Source: Cladopsammia gracilis
Taxonomy: Eukaryota > Cnidaria > Anthozoa > Scleractinia > Dendrophylliidae
Reading direction: 5' to 3'
NCBI GenBank assembly: GCA_022457155.1
Contig: JAJGOT010000287.1
Location: forward strand, 22,501-86,500
DNA: 64,000 bases
The position numbers and the translations under genes were made by a program. Shown here in pieces: positions 22,129 to 34,066 of this stretch. A model generated the notes under the pieces. The model searched no databases, was not told the DNA's origin, and was given only the letters and a program-made list of their open reading frames with translations. Position 1 is the first letter of the stretch; each line of letters starts with the position of its first letter.

Positions 22129-22679
22129 CCTACCATACTTCGTGTTTGATTATTGGTACTACAGGAGTTGATGGGTAAAATAATTTACGTTCGTTGAGCA
22201 CGGCAAATTAGAACAATAGTTTTTTAAGTTTGATGTCATGGCTACATAATGCTTGACTGCTCTGACTCTCAAAATTAAAACATCAGAAAATGAAAATCTC
22301 ATAGCATCATCATGTAGCAGGTTATGGGCGGTAACAATTGTGCATGGGGTCAGCCATCCCTGTTTGGTTTAGGCGATTTGGGGTATTGCCAACACAGTAA
22401 CTAATACTGTGACCAATGCAAGCATATTTACTAGCAAAGACTTGCTATAATTATGTGGGACTTCATCCACAACTTTTTATTTTATTTGTTTTCTCTTTTT
22501 GACTGTTTAGACCTACTTTCCTAGATCAGCTGTTACTACCTGTCAGATCTGGTGTTCTCATGTACTTATTTGCCAATAATAGTGATCTGAGTAACTACAG
22601 ATTACATTGGAAGATTACAATGTTATGATTGGAAATAATTATGATCATTTTAACATGAATTTCCTTTCAAAATTAAAAG
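22129..22679. other. non-coding, nothing recognised
   Basis: AT-rich DNA, no supported gene. Confidence 0.4.
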
Positions 22680-23195
22680 AGGACGAATCCCAAATGGTCT
22701 TGCCGATCGTCTCTGTTACTGGAAAGCAGAAAAGTATCAAAAGTTCAGTTTTCCTGCATTAGAGGTTATCCTTTCCAATGTACTGCAGCCTGATGATTAC
22801 CATCTATGGCCGTTGACCTGCAGAATGACTGAGTTGGTCTTCAACAAGAGGGACGGCTGGTCCCACGAAGAAGCTGCACTATTCCGCATGCTTGCTAAAC
22901 GGTACCTAATCTTGACTGAGGAGAGTATGGGTATCACAGCATGCACAATTACTACTCATAACCTGCTACATGTAAGTGAAGATGCCCTGTGGTTCTCACA
23001 TCCAGATAACTACTGGTGTTTTAATTTTGAGAGATCAGTTAACTATTATGTGGCCATACCATCGAACTACAAAAACTTGTTATGTTCATATGCTAAGAGA
23101 CAGTCTCGAAGAGAACTTCTTAAAGTTATCAGTGCTGCTCTCAAGCCTCAGAGGACCAGCAATGATGCACCTGGGAAGGTGAATTTAGAGAAGGT
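22680..23195 (+). CDS. exon of a mobile-element-associated DUF4218-like protein
   Basis: An open exon of about 170 codons ends at a donor (GTATGG, 23196). Its text (RIPNGLADRLCYWKAEKYQK, ITELVFNKRDGWSHEEAALF, DNYWCFNFERSVNYYV, SRRELLK) resembles the C-terminal region of multi-copy cnidarian and echinoderm proteins, which I associate with the DUF4218-like part of CACTA-type transposon products. Upstream exons are not seen and the acceptor is poor, so the gene is likely truncated. Its function in transposition is unknown. Confidence 0.5.
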
Positions 23196-24043
23196 ATGGG
23201 TATTCAATTATTTTTAACAAGGCTCAAAATGCAGTTTGCATACTACTGAACCAAGTAGTCACAGTGATTTTCATTGCTATAGGATAGCCTGATTTGTGTG
23301 ATCACAAATTTTCCCCAAAGTCCTATTTTGCGTTTCTATGGAGGATTTTGTGAATTCTCCTAATTTAAACAGAGTAGAAGGCTGAGACATGCCACCTTCG
23401 CGACTATAGCATCCACAAATACTGTATGCTCCACATGTTACCAATTGGAAATTGGGAGTATGTAAATTTTCGGTTTTGATAAAAATTCATGGCAAAATTA
23501 TAAAAATAAAACTCAAGAGTGTTTTTTGTTATAATGGTACATATCCATCTTGTACCTTCTTATCTCATTTGTTAATATTTATTGTATTAAGCTGGCGGCT
23601 TTTTTAAAAGACTGCAAGGATTTCCATATCCCCCTCTGTAGTGTTAAGGAATTGATTGAATAAAGCACATGAATGATGAACCACTAGACAATAATATGGG
23701 TTTCTGTCTTTATACTTATGTCTCTTTATTTGCTCCTTTGTAGATGTGAGCAAATCTTGCCCGCTAAAAAGAAGGTAAGTTCTGTTTTAAGAACTGTGAT
23801 GATGAAAGGTATTTATAGTAAAATTATGTATGTTATGGTGCATATATTGACATGAGCAAGAACACATTTTTTGGCAGTTTCTGTTATACTCAGCTATCAG
23901 TTCATGTCCTACCAGTAAAGAAGTTGTGTGAAATAACTTACATCAAGTAACTTCTTGACACAAATGACTTCCATGCTACAAAATGTACTTATCAAATATT
24001 AAAAGTAATTTTTTTAAAACATCAACATTTGTAACTTCTTGTA
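23196..24043. other. non-coding; direct repeat leading into a palindrome
   Basis: No gene seen. Near the end (about 23951-24025) is a direct copy of the left arm of the palindrome that follows (ACAAATGACTTCCATGCTAC). Confidence 0.5.
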
Positions 24044-24223
24044 ACAAATGACTTCCATGCTACTTATCAAATATTAAAACTAATTTTTTTAAACATTAAC
24101 ATTTGCAGTTGCAACTGAAAAAAAAAGTACATGTACTTTTGTTTTTTCAGTTGCAACTGCAAATGTTGATGTTTAAAAAAAAAATAGTTTTAATATTTGA
24201 TAAGTAGCATGGAAGTCATTTGT
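24044..24223. repeat. near-perfect 180-bp palindrome
   Basis: Two arms of about 90 bp meet at GTACATGTAC (24127-24136). Arm landmarks: AAATGACTTCCATGCTACTT / AAGTAGCATGGAAGTCATTT and GCAGTTGCAACTGAAAA / TTTTCAGTTGCAACTGC. Confidence 0.85.
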
Positions 24224-24254
24224 GTCACTGCAGTTAACAGATGTTCTTGTTCCC

Positions 24255-25035
24255 TTCTAGACTAGTTGAAGATGGAAAAGAAATTGTCTCCAACGTCACT
24301 GCATTAAAATTGATCTCGACAAGGTCCAGCCAGGCAATCCCATCCCTGCCTTCAGGTGTCTGCTGCAAAGTTGTAGTTATAGACCTCAGTAAAGTTTCCC
24401 ATGACTGGAAAGATGATCACACCTGGAAAACAAGTGTTTCCAAGAAAAAAACCTATGCAGTGATAAGAAATTCAGATGGAGAAGTTGATGACATCCAGTT
24501 CTCATCATAGATATACGTACGCTAACTCTCCAGACTTTCATCACCTTGTGGTCACGGCTCAAGGACGTGATAAAAAGTACATACCATATGCTTCTGTTCA
24601 GTATCGATTTGATGGCGATGAACACTTAGTAAGAAACAAACCTCATGGAAATTCCAAATCTAAAGATCCATTCATTCCAACCAAGAAAAGCACCCTTGAG
24701 AAGCTTACTGTGGCAGTGAAGCTTCAGGGTGGGAAGAGATCAGTTCATGAGGTGGAAAAAGCTGTTGGAGGTATGGATGCAGATTCAGCTTCTGCGTTGC
24801 CTCGCAATTAAAGTTGAAAAACAAGGAATCGTGCAAAACTGACCCTATATCTGCACTGCTGGACATGCAGCTGGAAAGGAAATGCCCTTTATCCGATCTG
24901 TTACAGTAGACAAGAATTCACCAATCATATTATTTTCAGATGAGCAGATAAAGGACATAAGAAAATTCTGCAGCAATGAGGGGAAAATTCACCATTCTGC
25001 ATTGATATGACATTTAACCTTGGAAACATTTAAGC
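24255..25035 (+). pseudogene. MULE-like transposase N-terminal remnant
   Basis: Pieces in shifting frames read DGDEHLVRNKPHG, STLEKLTVAVKLQGGKRSVH, MDADSASALPRN, FIRSVTVDKNSPIIILFSDE, IKDIRKFCSNEG and DMTFNLGN. The order matches a cnidarian MULE/FAR1-like transposase family as I recall it; the last piece would contain the first catalytic Asp. Stops between pieces show decay. The part at 24255-24500 may be a separate exon. Confidence 0.45.
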
Positions 25036-26235
25036 TAATTTATAGCAAAATAAATTAAAGTTAATGTAATAACTATATACCCGCTTGCAAAGAGGGAATT
25101 AACTGGGTTACTTTGTTTCCGGTCATGGGTCACTTCCTGTATGTGATTCTCCCATGTCGCATGATCGGGCTCTGCCAATCAGCATTAACCCTGCACGTGA
25201 TAACTTGCACCTCAAAAGCACATGCTCGGCAAGCAGAACACAATTCTTTGAATCCACAATTGCAGAACAAAAATTCCCCTCCCTCCCTTCCCAGTTTTTA
25301 TCCCTCTCTGCTAGTCTGTTAATTTCTCATAATTACATTGTTTCTTTTCCAAAAAAATATACATATATATTATTCAGCATGAGTTCTTGTATAGACTTTC
25401 CTTATTACTGCAATGCCTTTGTATTTATAGTAGATGTACAAGAGTTACTTCTATGTTGAGGAACATTTCTACCACCTAGTTTTTTATTTGGTAATTGTAG
25501 GTTTTTGAGATTTAAGGCTTTTGTTTTTATACTAAATGTATCAGAGTTACATGTATGTCAAGGAAGATTTGTGCCAACTCGTCTCATTCCGTAGTTGTAA
25601 CATTCTCTTTCCAGAGAACATTGATAATTTTCAGTTTATCTGTATTGGCAGGTGGTAACAAAGACGAATTGAACGATTTTGTGGCACAACTAAGTGAAAA
25701 GTGTAGTAAAACTAAAAGGAAAACCTCAAAAATATAGGAAAATTGAAAAAATCATTCCCTAAAGATTCTGACACTGAAGTTCAATTTATAAAATGTTCAT
25801 CCTGGGTTCGAATTGGATGTAGAAGATGTTGCCATTAACAAGAATGCAATGCTTACGGATAAGCACATCCACTAGCATTTGCTACAGCACTCTGTTACCA
25901 GCTTGACCCCTCATCCCTTAAATCTCAAAGGAGCAATAAGGTCACATCTTTGGGAATCCTTACAGAGTGGGCACATGAATATGTTTCCTTGTAAACAAAC
26001 ATAAAGAAATAAAATGGCACACATTGTGGTCATTCCTATTTACTACAACTGCTGTATGCCTCATAATGTCAGCAAACATCCAATGGCAGAATGCACATTG
26101 TGTCGTGTCACCAGGACTGTTGACAAATAGCTGATAACGTTTTCAAGTTTGCACGGTTTCATTGGAAGTGCAAAGCCTGTGAGTAAAAAAGGGGCATGGA
26201 TACATGTGTGGGATGACGAGGAAGATTGAGACAAA
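25036..26235. other. non-coding with short uninformative frames
   Basis: Pyrimidine-rich stretch near 25275-25305. A short Lys-rich exon-like tail at about 25652-25737 follows an acceptor (GGCAG), but I cannot assign it. No gene supported. Confidence 0.4.
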
Positions 26236-27005
26236 ATTGGGGCAGTGGAGGAGAGCTTCAAAGCCTATTGTGCCCTGTTGACCTCACTACATTTTAATCA
26301 TGATTTGTTAATCAAACGGAAACAACAAGATGGTGAGACAGTTGACAAATTTTGTAGCACACTGAAAACGCTAGCCAAAAATCACAACCTCAGAGGTAAA
26401 GAGGAGTCCTGGATAACGTCTATGTTAGTATCGGGCCTTAGGGATCCACGTTCAAAAGAGGTTGATGGAAAGTGATCGGAGTCTACACAAGACGTTACAA
26501 GCAGGCAGCATATGAAGGTGGATTCAGTTGATAGTCAAGGACGCAAGTATCAAGATAAGACGACTTGTGGGAACTGTGGTATTTTCCAGGCACAAAATTC
26601 ATGCCCCGCTGCCGGACAAAACTGTCATAAGTGTAAGAGATTGAATCATTATGCAAGGATGTGCTTCGCCGTAGGGCAAAGGAAACAGGTGGGCGCTGTT
26701 GTTGTTGATGATCATGACTCTGACTCTGAAACTACGTTTATTGGTGCAGTTAATGCAGGAAATAAAAACTGGGTTGAAACTGTAGATTTTGGAAATGTTA
26801 AAGAGACTTTTAAGTTAAACACTGGGGCCCAGTGCAATATGTTGCCAAAAACGGTGTATGACAAGATCACAACAAAGCGTTTGGAACCATCATCTGTCAG
26901 ATTGGAAAGTTATTCAAAAACGTAAAGCCAGTGGGAAAGTGTGAGTTGCCCTGTTGGGTGCATGGGGAAAGGAAATTGATGGTTGATGGCAATTACATGC
27001 AAGAC
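26236..27005 (+). pseudogene. Gypsy gag-protease fragment
   Basis: A gag-like helix (ESWITSMLVSGLRDPRSKE) is followed by two zinc knuckles (CGNC..., CHKCKRLNHYARMC). A retropepsin then reads FKLNTGAQCNMLP, where the catalytic DTG has become NTG. A stop near 26473 and another at 26925 break the frame. A further piece (PVGKCELPCWVHG) is the expected continuation. No reverse transcriptase follows. Confidence 0.75.
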
Positions 27006-27031
27006 CCTTGAGTACACCTAACACTTCGCAG

Positions 27032-27267
27032 ACGATTGTGATCAGCAACAACCAGTCAAAGAAGATAAACCATCAGACAGCTTCACTGAAGGATTGGATT
27101 TGATCAGAACTGACATGATGTGTACCTCAGACACAAGTAACTGTGATTTTGTTTTACCACCAGATGTAGCTGCACTCAAGGAAATATTTCCAGATTCCAA
27201 AGATTTCACTATCAAAAGGGCTCTGGAACTTTCCACAGGCTCAAGGGACAAAGCTGCGCGAATTTGA
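27032..27267 (+). CDS. isolated CUE-like (ubiquitin-binding) exon
   Basis: Following an acceptor (CTTCGCAG), 77 codons are open to a TGA at 27265. An acidic linker leads to LPPDVAALKEIFPD...IKRALELSTG..DKAARI, which has the spacing of a CUE domain (hydrophobic Leu, Phe-Pro, then a conserved Ala near the end of helix 3). CUE domains bind ubiquitin. No start or other exons are seen, so this is a gene or transposon fragment. Domain call by eye only. Confidence 0.35.
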
Positions 27268-27340
27268 TGAACTGGGACGAACGGGATTGTTGTGAGAAAG
27301 AGAAGATAAATAACAATGATACTGATGATTGTGTTGAGTT

Positions 27341-28330
27341 AAGAGCGGATGTCTGTAAATATCGACCGGGGGCATGCAATAAGGAAAAAATGAAAATTCT
27401 CAAAAAAATTCACAACGTAGCCCTAGGTGAACTATTACCAGAAATATATTTTTTCTTTGATCCGATAATTATTTTAGACGTACGGAGGTGATATTGGTTT
27501 CGCACCTCTCAAACCGGGTTTTACGGCTCTTACACCGCGTGTTGCGAAGACCTCGTTTCATAAATGAAAACAATTTTATACATAACGACAAATAGCTAAT
27601 CATATGAAGTACATAATTATACATACGTTTAGACGATGCTTTCTCTGTTTGAACAAAAATAGAATAATTAGGAGATTTTTCATTATTTACATTATTTTGA
27701 GCAATTTCTTGCAATGCAAAATTGACAAAATTGAGAGGCTAAAATCGTCGACTGGGACATGGCGTACAGTATAGAGTCTTATCCCAAGTTAAAGAGCATT
27801 ATTTCTTCTTTTAAAATATGTTTTCAAAACCATGGGCAACTCAAAAAAAAATTTTTGAGACGGCAAATTACAAGTAGTACTTTCGTGAAATTTGAGCTGT
27901 CTAGTCACCGTAGTTTGATGCTAAAAACTCAGATAAACACAACACAAAAACACTTTTGAACAACAGCGGTTTAATAAAACTTGCTAACAGTCACCAGAGC
28001 ATGTTTACAAGACTATTTTCATGTATTTCCTATCGGTTTCGAGCAATAATAGAACATTTCAGCTGTTTAATTTGACTTCGAGTTTCAAAGTCGGTCCCCG
28101 AGTCACGTGGAGTTTATCAAAGGTCAAGCACTCATCGAATCAAATCGGAAATTCTTTCGTTCAGAAATTACTTTTGAGCACAAATGACAATAGTTATAAG
28201 TGTATGTTAATGGTACCTTTAAGTAGGCTTTCTGTACACTGAAGAAGTCCAGGTGAAATAGAATAATCGAGAACAACATCTTCGACACAATTTCAAACTT
28301 CGGTCAACGGCAGAGATTGTGTTACATTAC
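27341..28330 (+). repeat. dispersed inverted repeat, copy A
   Basis: It is the reverse complement of about 51650-52648 at high identity. Shared landmarks: TTAAGAGCGGATGTCTGTAA, GACCGGGGGCATGCAATAAG, CGTCGACTGGGACATGGCGTA and GATTGTGTTACA. Both orientations hold short open frames preserved between copies, but none resembles a known protein. One edge is TTAA in both copies. Confidence 0.8.
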
Positions 28331-28778
28331 AAAGAGAGACCGCTTGTCAAGCGGTTGTACGCGTTTGGGAATATCAGAAAAAACAAAAACATCATCTCCT
28401 TTGTTTACCTAATATCTGAAGTTAATTTTATTTACCGCACAAATAATTGAATGAACCGTTGAATGCATTGTTTTATCAAATTTGATCAAGAGTGTAAGAA
28501 TAAACATTCATTCTGTAGCGGCAAGTCTCCATCAGTTTGCAAAAATCGGTAGCACTCTGAATTATTCTACCTGGTCCAAGCGAGAAAACGTTCGTCAGCA
28601 ACAGATTATGTCCGGCGATACTTTTTTTAAGAATTAACTGACCACCCTTGCCAAATCTTGTTGGAAGCGCAGCTCTGAAAACGTTCCCGGAAAATTGAAA
28701 CCTTTTCTTTGAAACAAATAATTCGTCGAATGCATTCCTTTTGTTCGTCTTTAATTCAGGGATTTGGAGGGTTGTCCA
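28331..28778. other. non-coding, nothing recognised
   Basis: No supported gene or repeat. Confidence 0.4.
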
Positions 28779-30400
28779 ATACTCTCGACCTGATACGACC
28801 CGAAAAAGACATTTTTCGATCTGTACGGGTCAACAACTTGTTACGACCCGAAAAAGAGAATTGTCGATCCGAAAAATGCATCTCATTAGGGACACTTAGA
28901 AATTCTTCAACATGTTTGCGAGTTGGGCCCTGCTGCAAGGTTGTCGACTCGTACGAGTCGTACGGATCGACAAAACTACTGTCGACCCGAAAGACAGATC
29001 TGTCGATCCGAAAAATGCATCTCATTAGGGACACTTAGAAATTCTTTAACATGTTTGCATGTTGGGCTCTGCTGCAAGGTTGTCGACTCGTACGAGTCGT
29101 ACGGATCGACAAAATAATTGTCGACCCGAAAAAGGGAATTGTCGATCCGAAAAATGCATCTCATTAGAGACACAAAATTCTTCAACATGTTTGCGAGTTG
29201 GGCCCTGCTGCAAGGTTGTCGACTCGTACGAGTCGTACGGATCGACAAAACTACTGTCGACCCGAAAGACAGACTTGTCGATCCGAAAAATGCATCTCAT
29301 TAGGGACACTTAGAAATTCTTTAACATGTTTGCATGTTGGGCTCTGCTGCAAGGTTGTCGACTCGTACGAGTCGTACGGATCGACAAAATAATTGTCGAC
29401 CCGAAAAAGGGAATTGTCGATCCGAAAAATGCATCTCATTAGGGACACTTAGAAATTCTTCAACATGTTTGTGAGTTGGGCCCTGCTGCAAGGTTGTCGA
29501 CTCGTACGAGTCGTACGGATCGACAAAACTACTGTCGACCCGAAAGACAGATCTGTCGATCCGAAAAATGCATCTCATTGGGGACACTTAGAAATTCTTC
29601 AACATGTTTGCATGTTGGACTCTGCTGCAAGGTTGTCGACTCGTACGAGTCGTACGGATCGACAAAATAATTGTCGACCCGAAAAAGGGAATTGTCGATC
29701 CGAAAAATGCATCTCATTAGGGACACTTAGAAATTCTTCAACATGTTTGCATGTTGGACTCTGCTGCAAGGTTGTCGACTCGTACGAGTCGTACGGATCG
29801 ACAAAATAATTGTCGACCCGAAAAAGGGAATTGTCGATCCGAAAAATGCATCTCATTAGGGACACTTGGAAATTCTTCAACATGTTTGCGAGTTGGGCCC
29901 TGCTGCAAGGTTGTCGACTCGTACGAGTCGTACGGATCGACAAAACTACTGTCGAGCCGAAAGACAGACTTGTCGATCCGAAAAATGCATCTCATTAGGG
30001 ACACTTAGGAATTCTTTAACATGTTTGCATGTTGGGCTCTGCTGCAAGGTTGTCGACTCGTACGAGTCGTACGGATCGACAAAATAATTGTCGACCCGAA
30101 AAAGGGAATTGTCGATCCGAAAAATGCATATCATTAGGGACACTTGGAAATTCTTCAACACGTTTGCAAGTTGAGCCCTGCTGCAAGGTTGTCGACTCGT
30201 TCGAGTCGTACGGATCGACAAAACTACTGTCGATCCAAAAGACAGACTTGTCGATCCGAAAACTGCATCTCATTAGGGACACTTAGAAATTCTTTAACAT
30301 GTTTGCATGTTGGGCTCTGCTGCAAGGTTGTCGACTCGTACTAGTCGTACGGATCGACAAAATAATTGTCGACCAGAAAAAGGGAATTGTCGATCCAAAA
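28779..30400 (+). repeat. 139-bp satellite, 11 units, CpG-rich palindromic core
   Basis: The core CGACTCGTACGAGTCG, a perfect 16-bp palindrome, recurs about every 139 bp from 28945 to 30345 (11 times, slightly mutated in the last two). Two unit types alternate: GCGAGTTGGGCCC...ACTACTGTCGACCCGAAAG and GCATGTTGGGCTC...ATAATTGTCGACCCGAAAA. This gives a 278-bp higher-order period. The many overlapping open frames on both strands follow the repeat and are not genes. Confidence 0.9.
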
Positions 30401-30700
30401 TTGAACTTCTCTTTTTTAGAGATCGAGCAATTGAGAGGCTGCGACTATTAAAGCACGAACCCGAGCTAGGCGCTAAAATTATGGTTCGCTTTTTGTAACA
30501 AGAATCGCGAAACAAGAACAATGTAAATTCAGCGATAACAATAACTAATTTGCTGTAAACGAAAATAAACAGCAATAAACTAAAAGATGTTTCGCATCAT
30601 GAGATGAAATCGATCTAAAAATATTTTTCAACCGAGATACGCGTTTTGATGCGTATCTACTACTAGTTGTATAAAATTTATTTTTGATTGAGTACGAGTT
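30401..30700. other. non-coding flank of the satellite
   Basis: Nothing recognised. Confidence 0.4.
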
Positions 30701-30792
30701 CCACGATGGTCGAATGGTTTGAGATTTCGCCTTCAAACCAGGAACGATACTCTGAGTGCGCGAGTTCAAGACGCGCTCAACGCTTTTTTTTT
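30700..30792 (+). pseudogene. tRNA-Ser/Leu-like pol III unit (pseudogene or SINE head)
   Basis: Box A TGGTCGAATGG (30707-30717) and box B GTTCAAGAC (30764-30772) are in place, a T-arm can form, and a T9 pol III terminator follows at 30784. The acceptor stem and a normal anticodon stem cannot be formed, so it is not a working tRNA. Confidence 0.4.
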
Positions 30793-32046
30793 CGGACTAG
30801 CGAGTATGAAAGTGACGTGCTGGCTTTTTTTTTTGCATGTGTGTTCGTTTAAAATCCTATGTTTAATTTTAAAAAGATATGGAACCGTGTCAGTGTGAAA
30901 ACATAAGCTTTATACCTATATTGCGTTACGCGTTAGCATTTCTTATTCACGGGTTGGCTCTTAGGAACCTTAATTTTGAGAGTATGCCCTAGTTTGAGTC
31001 AAAGAAAGGTGAAAAGATTATTACCCAAACGATCTTCTCAATGCAGGAAAATCAGAATAATTTTCCTCCCACTTAGGCTCGATTACCAGTCGTTTTGTGC
31101 GTTTGTTGGGAGGAGGATCTGAAGAACGGCTGAAAATCTGTTCGCGTCAGCTGTATCTTCGTTGTGATTGGCAACCGGCGAAAAACGCGGGAAACTGGCT
31201 TTCTCGGCTCCAGTCATCTCTCGCCCGGGCGCTCGGGGCGGCCATTTTGGTTTGATCGTATTAAAGTCAATGTGACAAGATGCGGGGATCAGTGAGCTCA
31301 TAGAAAAGGTAAAGGTGGATCTTTCGGGGATCATGTACATTTTTTATTCATCTGATCATTACATAGAGTGGTATCTGAGGGAAAAACATGAAGGAGAAAA
31401 AAATCGCCTCTGACGATGAGCCGAGCATGCAGAGCGAACATAAGCCTTAATGAATGTGAATCTGTATGAATGGACCTGAGAGCTTTTGTCCGTATTCCTG
31501 AGGGATCGGCTGATCAAGACAATAATGGTAACTCGAAAACATCCAAGTTTAATAGGTTAGTATTTTAAATAACTTAGCTAAGTGTATAGTTTGTTAGCAC
31601 GGGAACAAGATACATTTTTTTTCAAAAAGTCGAATGCCCGGGGTTTGCCTGGAGAAGGGGAATGGGCCCGCTTAGTTTTAACTGATACATTACAGTACTG
31701 GATCGAAAGTAACCCAAATTTCCCTACAAATATCATTTTTCCATTTTACTAATCAAAACTGTTTTTGTCACTCTCATGCAGGAATATATCAATGAGATCA
31801 ACACGTGAAAAAACTCTAACACTGCAAAAGTTTTAATAAACTAACCATCCAAACAACCTAATCCCCAGTGTATCTCTTCTTCCTGTGCCCTGGAGCAAAG
31901 AGAGAGAGAGACCCTAGTCTGGTCTAATCATGTGTCTCTTGGCTCATGCTGTGCAAATGTGCAAATCCTTTTATGTCCAGAAACAATTCAAACATAGGGG
32001 AATGAACATGCGCAAGGATAACATTGTTGTCGTTCAATAATTTTTT
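30793..32046. other. intergenic; promoter-like CpG region and possible first exon
   Basis: About 31190-31250 is GC-rich with GCGGCCATTTTGG (YY1-like). A possible short first exon starts at ATG 31472 (MDLRAFVRIPEGSADQ) and ends at a donor GTTAGT near 31556. I cannot link it to other exons. Confidence 0.3.
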
Positions 32047-32200
32047 AACATGATAGAAATAGCATCAAACTCGGAAAAAATCCAAGTTCCAGATGGGATT
32101 TGAACCCACGACCCTCCGTGATCTAGCCGGATGCTCTACCACTGAGCTACTGGGACTCTGGTGAGCAAGGGTGAAATGTGGGTTTTTGACTGGAACCGCA
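32047..32200 (-). repeat. tRNA-headed repeat (SINE-like), copy 1
   Basis: About 155 bp repeated directly at 32332-32486, with the same flanks (AACATGATAGAAATAGCATC; GAGCAAGGGTGAAATGTGGG) on either side of a tRNA-like core. Confidence 0.7.
32086..32156 (-). tRNA. tRNA-like sequence, probable pseudogene
   Basis: On the minus strand: acceptor GTCCCAG paired with CTGGAAC (one C-A mismatch), D-arm GCTC...GAGC, T-loop TTCAAAT. The anticodon loop CTAGATC would read AGA but closes on a G-A mismatch, and the variable loop is short, unlike a serine tRNA. No CCA and no clear terminator. It is part of a duplicated repeat, so it is more likely a SINE head or pseudogene than a functional tRNA. Confidence 0.45.
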
Positions 32201-32331
32201 TTGCATGGTCACACAGCCAAATGATGACTGGCACATATGACTCATAACTGCATCATGCATTCACATTAAGTCATATCAAAGATGCAACCAACCAACCAAC
32301 CAACCTCCAAAGTGAGTAATTAAGAATTCAA

Positions 32332-32486
32332 ACATGATAGAAATAGCATCAAACTCGGAGAAAGAAATCCGAGTTCCAGATGGGATTTGAACCCACGACC
32401 CTCCATGATATAGCTGGATGCTCTACCACTAAGCTACTGGGACTCTGTGGTGAGCAAGGGTGAAATGTGGGCTTTTGACTGGAATA
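32332..32486 (-). repeat. tRNA-headed repeat (SINE-like), copy 2
   Basis: Direct copy of 32047-32200. Between the copies are ordinary flanking DNA and an (AACC)n run near 32290. Confidence 0.7.
32373..32443 (-). tRNA. tRNA-like sequence, probable pseudogene (copy 2)
   Basis: Same fold as the copy at 32086-32156, with changes in the D-arm (GCTT) and anticodon loop (CTATATC). The anticodon differs from copy 1 (ATA against AGA), which argues against function. Confidence 0.4.
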
Positions 32487-34066
32487 ATTTTCTAAGTGTA
32501 CAATGAAACAATGAAATGTAAACAGTCAAATAGGCTTTCTTGTATAGACATTCAAACAACTGGATCAGGTGAATAAATTATTGAACAAAACAACATGCCT
32601 CACCCACAGAGAGGAATAGCTATCATTATCTTCTCTACCTCGTTTCCTGTTATAGCCTCTTGAATAAAGCTTGAAGATTGCCTGTTAAATAGTATGTAGC
32701 AATAATTCATCCCATTTCAGAACAATACCATAAATCGAAAGTATTTTCTGCCGAGCGTGAACATAGTGGCGTCAAGTAATGAAATTAAAATTGGGCTGAA
32801 TTGTGTGGCAAGTTCAAAATTAATGTAGCTTTACTGAAGCAAATCTTCAAGCGCTGTAACAATTCATCGACCATTAATTTACAGATCCTAAAGCAACTTG
32901 CACTCTCAAAACCAGTCAATGTGGATAATTGTTTTCAAAGTTTGCGGATGAACCCCACTTCACATTTGTCGCAAGCTGACAAACACTTTTTGATTTGTTT
33001 TTGTTGCCTGATGTACAAGTTTCTATAATATTGTTTTATTATAATTATCTAATATTATAGCACCATGAGTGAGAGGCATGTGATCGCTATACTGGGATAT
33101 CTCTAATTCTCTGTAATTGTGTAATCAATGGAATACATGTAAATATTCTCATCAGGTACATATTAAATATTTCATAGAACACTTTACAGTTTTGATTTGC
33201 AATGCTCAGCTAGAGTGGACAAAATTCCACTTTGTTGCCCCTACCTCGTGTTGTTTATTTGTAATCTCGTAGCCGAGTTTGGGAGACATGTTTCAAGACC
33301 ATACCAGGGTCTCTCTCTTCCTCCCTCCCTCCCTCTCTCTCGCTCGCTTGCTTGGTCGCTCAATCGCTCCAGAGAATGGGAATAAAGTTGACCATCCAAA
33401 CAAAACAAAATGGCTTTAAAACTTGTCTTATCTTTAATCCTTGAGGAGGTGTATTGTTGCTTTGAATATAGCATTCTGTGTAGTGTTATTTTCTAAAAAT
33501 GACCATGTAATGAAATGTATCTCTATAATTTTAATCTCATAAAATAATTTGCTTGAATTTTAGTGTTTAATGACCACCATGTTGGGTCTATTGTTTCAAT
33601 GTCAGTTTATTTAGTATAAGTATGATCACTAATCCTGATACTGGGGAGATCATCAGTGCTCCAACTGGCCAGCTGCATTATAGAATTTTTTGGCTCCTAT
33701 TTTTGGAAGAGTTTTCAAAATTGTTTAAAAATGTTTCTGTTTACTTGATCTTCCATCCTGCGTGACACCCTGGCCTTCCTTCTTGATAATGTAAAATTCA
33801 TTACAGGCTTTCAGTGCTGATCAGGACATGGATTTAATCTCACTGGTATTTCTTTACTCAGCACACATTGAGTGAACACCCTCACTACTTACTATAATAT
33901 ATATAGATAGCCCAAGCCTAACAGCGTCGCACTTCGAACAAGCTTAACTAAGGTGAAACTTAACTAAGGTGAAAGGTTGGAAGCACAAGAATTAAGATTG
34001 ACGAAGGGGCTATTTTCAATTTTAGCAATTCTCAAAAACAGTATTACGCGACCGTCTGCACAGTAC
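32487..34066. other. non-coding; one polypyrimidine tract
   Basis: A C/T-rich tract (CTCTCTCTTCCTCCCTCCC...) lies at about 33311-33350. No supported gene. Confidence 0.45.

Noticed and set aside
28779..30400. Many overlapping open frames of 60-110 codons on both strands
   Set aside because: They repeat with the satellite unit and all translate the same short motifs; no protein family.
32086..32443. Two functional tRNA genes
   Set aside because: Acceptor and anticodon stem mismatches, differing anticodons, short variable loop for a serine anticodon, and shared flanking repeat make SINE-like pseudogenes more likely.
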